8,089 bases of DNA, taken from the NCBI GenBank assembly GCA_002299915.1, contig DBOG01000035.1:6985-15073 (forward strand). The letters run 5' to 3'. Below are positions 6,894 to 8,089 of the stretch, in pieces (position 1 is the stretch's first letter; the number at the start of each line of letters is the position of its first letter). Made by a program: the position numbers and the translations under genes. Under the pieces are notes generated by a model, which searched no databases, was not told the DNA's origin, and saw only the letters and a list, made by a program, of their open reading frames with translations. The stretch comes from Proteobacteria bacterium UBA652. GTDB taxonomy: Bacteria > Pseudomonadota > Gammaproteobacteria > Nitrosococcales > Methylophagaceae.

Positions 6894-7094
6894 TTATTTG
6901 AGAATAAAAGTGATTTTCATCACCACTTTATAGCCTGTGATCTTGCCATTATCAATATCAACGGTCTGATCTTTGATCCAAGCAGATTTCACGCCAGACA
7001 GCGTTTCTGTTGCGCGTGCAATGCCTGATGAAATAGCATCCTCAAAACTTTTTTCTGAAAAACTAATAACTTCTGTAACTCTTGCTACTGACAT
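6894..7094 (-). CDS. Dodecin family flavin-binding protein
   Basis: A 66-residue protein, the full usual length for dodecins, which assemble as hollow dodecamers that bind flavins as storage or photoprotective carriers. The pattern is complete: a first beta strand (VARVTEVISFS), one amphipathic helix (KSFEDAISSGIARATETL, 15-32), then SAWIKDQTVDIDNGKITGYKVVMKITFIL. Trp39 corresponds to the flavin-stacking tryptophan (Trp36 in Halobacterium dodecin). Lys56 occupies the place I align with the flavin-contacting Gln55, so ligand preference may differ from the classical proteins. The start is well supported by AAGGAG 6 nt before the ATG. It is the first gene of a two-gene operon with kbp and lies divergent from def across a 134-nt spacer. 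Family confidence is high; the ligand is inferred. Confidence 0.92.
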   Translation of the reverse strand: MSVARVTEVISFSEKSFEDAISSGIARATETLSGVKSAWIKDQTVDIDNGKITGYKVVMKITFILK

Positions 7095-7117
7095 GTTGTC
7101 TCCTTAATATAATTCGC

Positions 7118-7126
7118 TTAAAATAG
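7118..7126 (-). promoter_or_regulatory. Candidate -10 element of the dodecin-kbp operon, sigma-S-like
   Basis: Read on the minus strand, CTATTTTAA lies about 23 nt before the dodecin ATG. The C before the TATTTT hexamer and the AA after it resemble stationary-phase (sigma-S) -10 elements. I see no good -35 at normal spacing, which sigma-S promoters tolerate. This is a pattern match only. Confidence 0.3.
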
Positions 7127-7195
7127 CCATAATGCGCAATAATCCTTGCATCAACACATCTCATAGCGGATGCAACCATTTATTCGCATATCGGT

Positions 7196-7201
7196 CATAA
7201 T
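7196..7201 (+). promoter_or_regulatory. Candidate -10 box for def-fmt
   Basis: CATAAT matches the sigma70 -10 consensus in five of six positions and lies about 28 nt before the def ATG. The sequence 16-18 nt upstream is a poor -35. The call is weak and rests on position. Confidence 0.3.
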
Positions 7202-7228
7202 AGCACAGCTTTCACAAACAGGTTCACC

Positions 7229-7729
7229 ATGGCAATACTTAATATTCTTCGCTTTCCCGACCCACGGCTTCGCAAAAAAGCCTTGCCCATTGAGAGCGTT
7301 ACGGACACACACCGCCAATTGGCGGATGACATGCTAGAAACAATGTATGCTGCGCCAGGGGTCGGCCTTGCGGCCAATCAAATTAATGTGCAACAGCGCC
7401 TTATTGTAATTGATGTGAGCGAAGCGCAAGACGCTCCGCTTATTCTTATCAATCCTGAAATTCTAAGCAGCGAAGGCGAACGTGAATATGAAGAAGGTTG
7501 CTTATCCGTGCCTGAAGAATATGGGATGGTAACGCGCGCTGACACAGTGAAAATTCGCGCCTTAGACTGTGATGGCAAGCCTTTTGAGCTAGAGGCCGAT
7601 GAGCTCCTTTCTACTTGTATTCAACACGAAATCGATCATCTAGATGGTAAGTTATTCGTTGATTATTTAAGCAAGCTCAAGCGCGACAGGATCCAAAAAC
7701 GTCTCGAAAAAGCCAATAAAGAATCCTGA
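7229..7729 (+). CDS. def: Peptide deformylase
   Basis: A 166-residue metalloenzyme that removes the N-formyl group from nascent proteins at the ribosome, before methionine aminopeptidase acts. All three signature motifs are intact: motif I GVGLAANQ (44-51), motif II EGCLSVP (89-95, metal ligand Cys91) and motif III QHEIDHLDG (132-140, metal ligands His133 and His137, catalytic Glu134). The length and the N-terminus (MAILNILRFPDPRLRKKA) match E. coli Def (about 169), with the usual basic C-terminal helix (KLKRDRIQKRLEKAN) that contacts the ribosome. A short AGG-containing site precedes the ATG. Its stop lies 4 nt before fmt, so the two are co-transcribed and probably translationally coupled. 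This pairing is widespread in bacteria and joins addition and removal of the formyl group. Confidence 0.98.
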   Translation: MAILNILRFPDPRLRKKALPIESVTDTHRQLADDMLETMYAAPGVGLAANQINVQQRLIVIDVSEAQDAPLILINPEILSSEGEREYEEGCLSVPEEYGMVTRADTVKIRALDCDGKPFELEADELLSTCIQHEIDHLDGKLFVDYLSKLKRDRIQKRLEKANKES

Positions 7730-7733
7730 TCTG

Positions 7734-8089
7734 ATGCGGCTAATTTTTGCGGGCACCCCTGCTTTTGCGGCCATAAACTTACAGGCCTTGCTTGATGCCG
7801 GCCACACTATTTGCGCCGTGTATACCCAGCCAGACCGACCGGCTGGCCGAGGCCGCAAACTCACCGCCAGCCCCATTAAACAAATCGCCCTATCGCACAA
7901 CATCCCTGTTGAGCAGCCGCTTAATTTCAAACAACAAGCGGATCGTGACACCCTAGTCAATTACCAAGCCGATCTGATGATTGTGGTTGCTTATGGCTTG
8001 CTCTTACCACAAGCTGTTCTCGACATACCAACCCATGGTTGCATCAATGTACATGCCTCCTTATTGCCGCGCTGGCGCGGCGCAGCACC
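7734..8089 (+). CDS. fmt: Methionyl-tRNA formyltransferase, N-terminal part (cut by window edge)
   Basis: The first 118 codons (plus two bases) of Fmt, which transfers a formyl group from 10-formyltetrahydrofolate to initiator Met-tRNA. It opens with MRLIFAGTPAFAAINLQALL and has the tRNA-contacting loop PDRPAGRGRKLTASPIK (33-49). The conserved active-site segment is INVHASLLPRWRGAA (104-118), with Asn105 and His107. The catalytic aspartate and the C-terminal OB-like domain lie beyond the edge; the family is about 310-315 residues. The start follows the def stop by 4 nt, within CTGATCTGATG, with only a weak purine-rich stretch upstream, consistent with coupling to def. The sequence is intact as far as it goes. 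Confidence 0.97.
   Translation, partial: MRLIFAGTPAFAAINLQALLDAGHTICAVYTQPDRPAGRGRKLTASPIKQIALSHNIPVEQPLNFKQQADRDTLVNYQADLMIVVAYGLLLPQAVLDIPTHGCINVHASLLPRWRGAA

Larger units (their letters stand above)
7095..7228. other. Divergent promoter spacer between dodecin and def
   Basis: This 134-nt non-coding spacer must carry the start signals of both the leftward dodecin-kbp operon and the rightward def-fmt operon. No long inverted repeat, clear operator or RNA element is apparent. On the right side CATAAT (7196-7201) is the best -10-like box for def. Confidence 0.6.

Noticed and set aside
7667..7960. A leftward 97-codon frame opposite the end of def and the start of fmt
   Set aside because: It lies antisense to two intact conserved enzymes and is Cys/Arg/Ser-rich in the way typical of chance frames opposite coding DNA.

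Overview
The window comes from a gammaproteobacterium of moderate GC content. The main evidence is gene order: def-fmt in one direction and LysM protein-dprA-smg-topA in the other is a conserved gammaproteobacterial neighbourhood (in Pseudomonas, def-fmt also lies beside a LysM gene and dprA). The proteins agree with this: an E. coli-like Kbp (YgaU), a DUF494 Smg and an Fmt very close to the enterobacterial enzyme. The genus cannot be named from the sequence. No mobile element, CRISPR array, tRNA or rRNA is visible.

Layout, left to right. Positions 17-6175 are one leftward gene train, transcribed in the order LysM protein, dprA, smg, topA, xrtH, XrtH-associated membrane protein. The gaps are 7, 13, 18 and 29 nt, and the last pair overlaps by 4 nt. 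No gap has room for a terminator, so one transcript from a promoter near 6196-6223 could cover all six. The first four genes are the conserved core: an exported LysM protein, the DNA-uptake and recombination loader DprA, the small acidic protein Smg, and topoisomerase I with four C-terminal zinc ribbons. The last two form an exosortase H sorting module attached behind topA. Its expected IPTLxxWG-CTERM substrates are not in the window.

Positions 6176-6436 are a 261-nt spacer. It holds the LysM-operon promoter, two AT-rich -10-like boxes on the + strand, a 6-bp hairpin and a strong longer hairpin that ends the next operon and may also end a + strand transcript. Positions 6437-7094 hold a second leftward operon, dodecin then kbp, two small soluble proteins placed between the LysM gene and def. 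A 134-nt divergent spacer (7095-7228) follows. Then def and the start of fmt run rightward and the window cuts fmt after 118 codons. These two act at opposite ends of N-formylmethionine metabolism: Fmt formylates initiator Met-tRNA, and Def removes the formyl group from new proteins.

No clearly unprecedented system is visible. The parts most worth a second look are the exosortase H module joined to a housekeeping operon, its uncharacterised membrane partner, the dodecin-kbp insertion into a conserved locus, and the structured spacer at 6240-6405.
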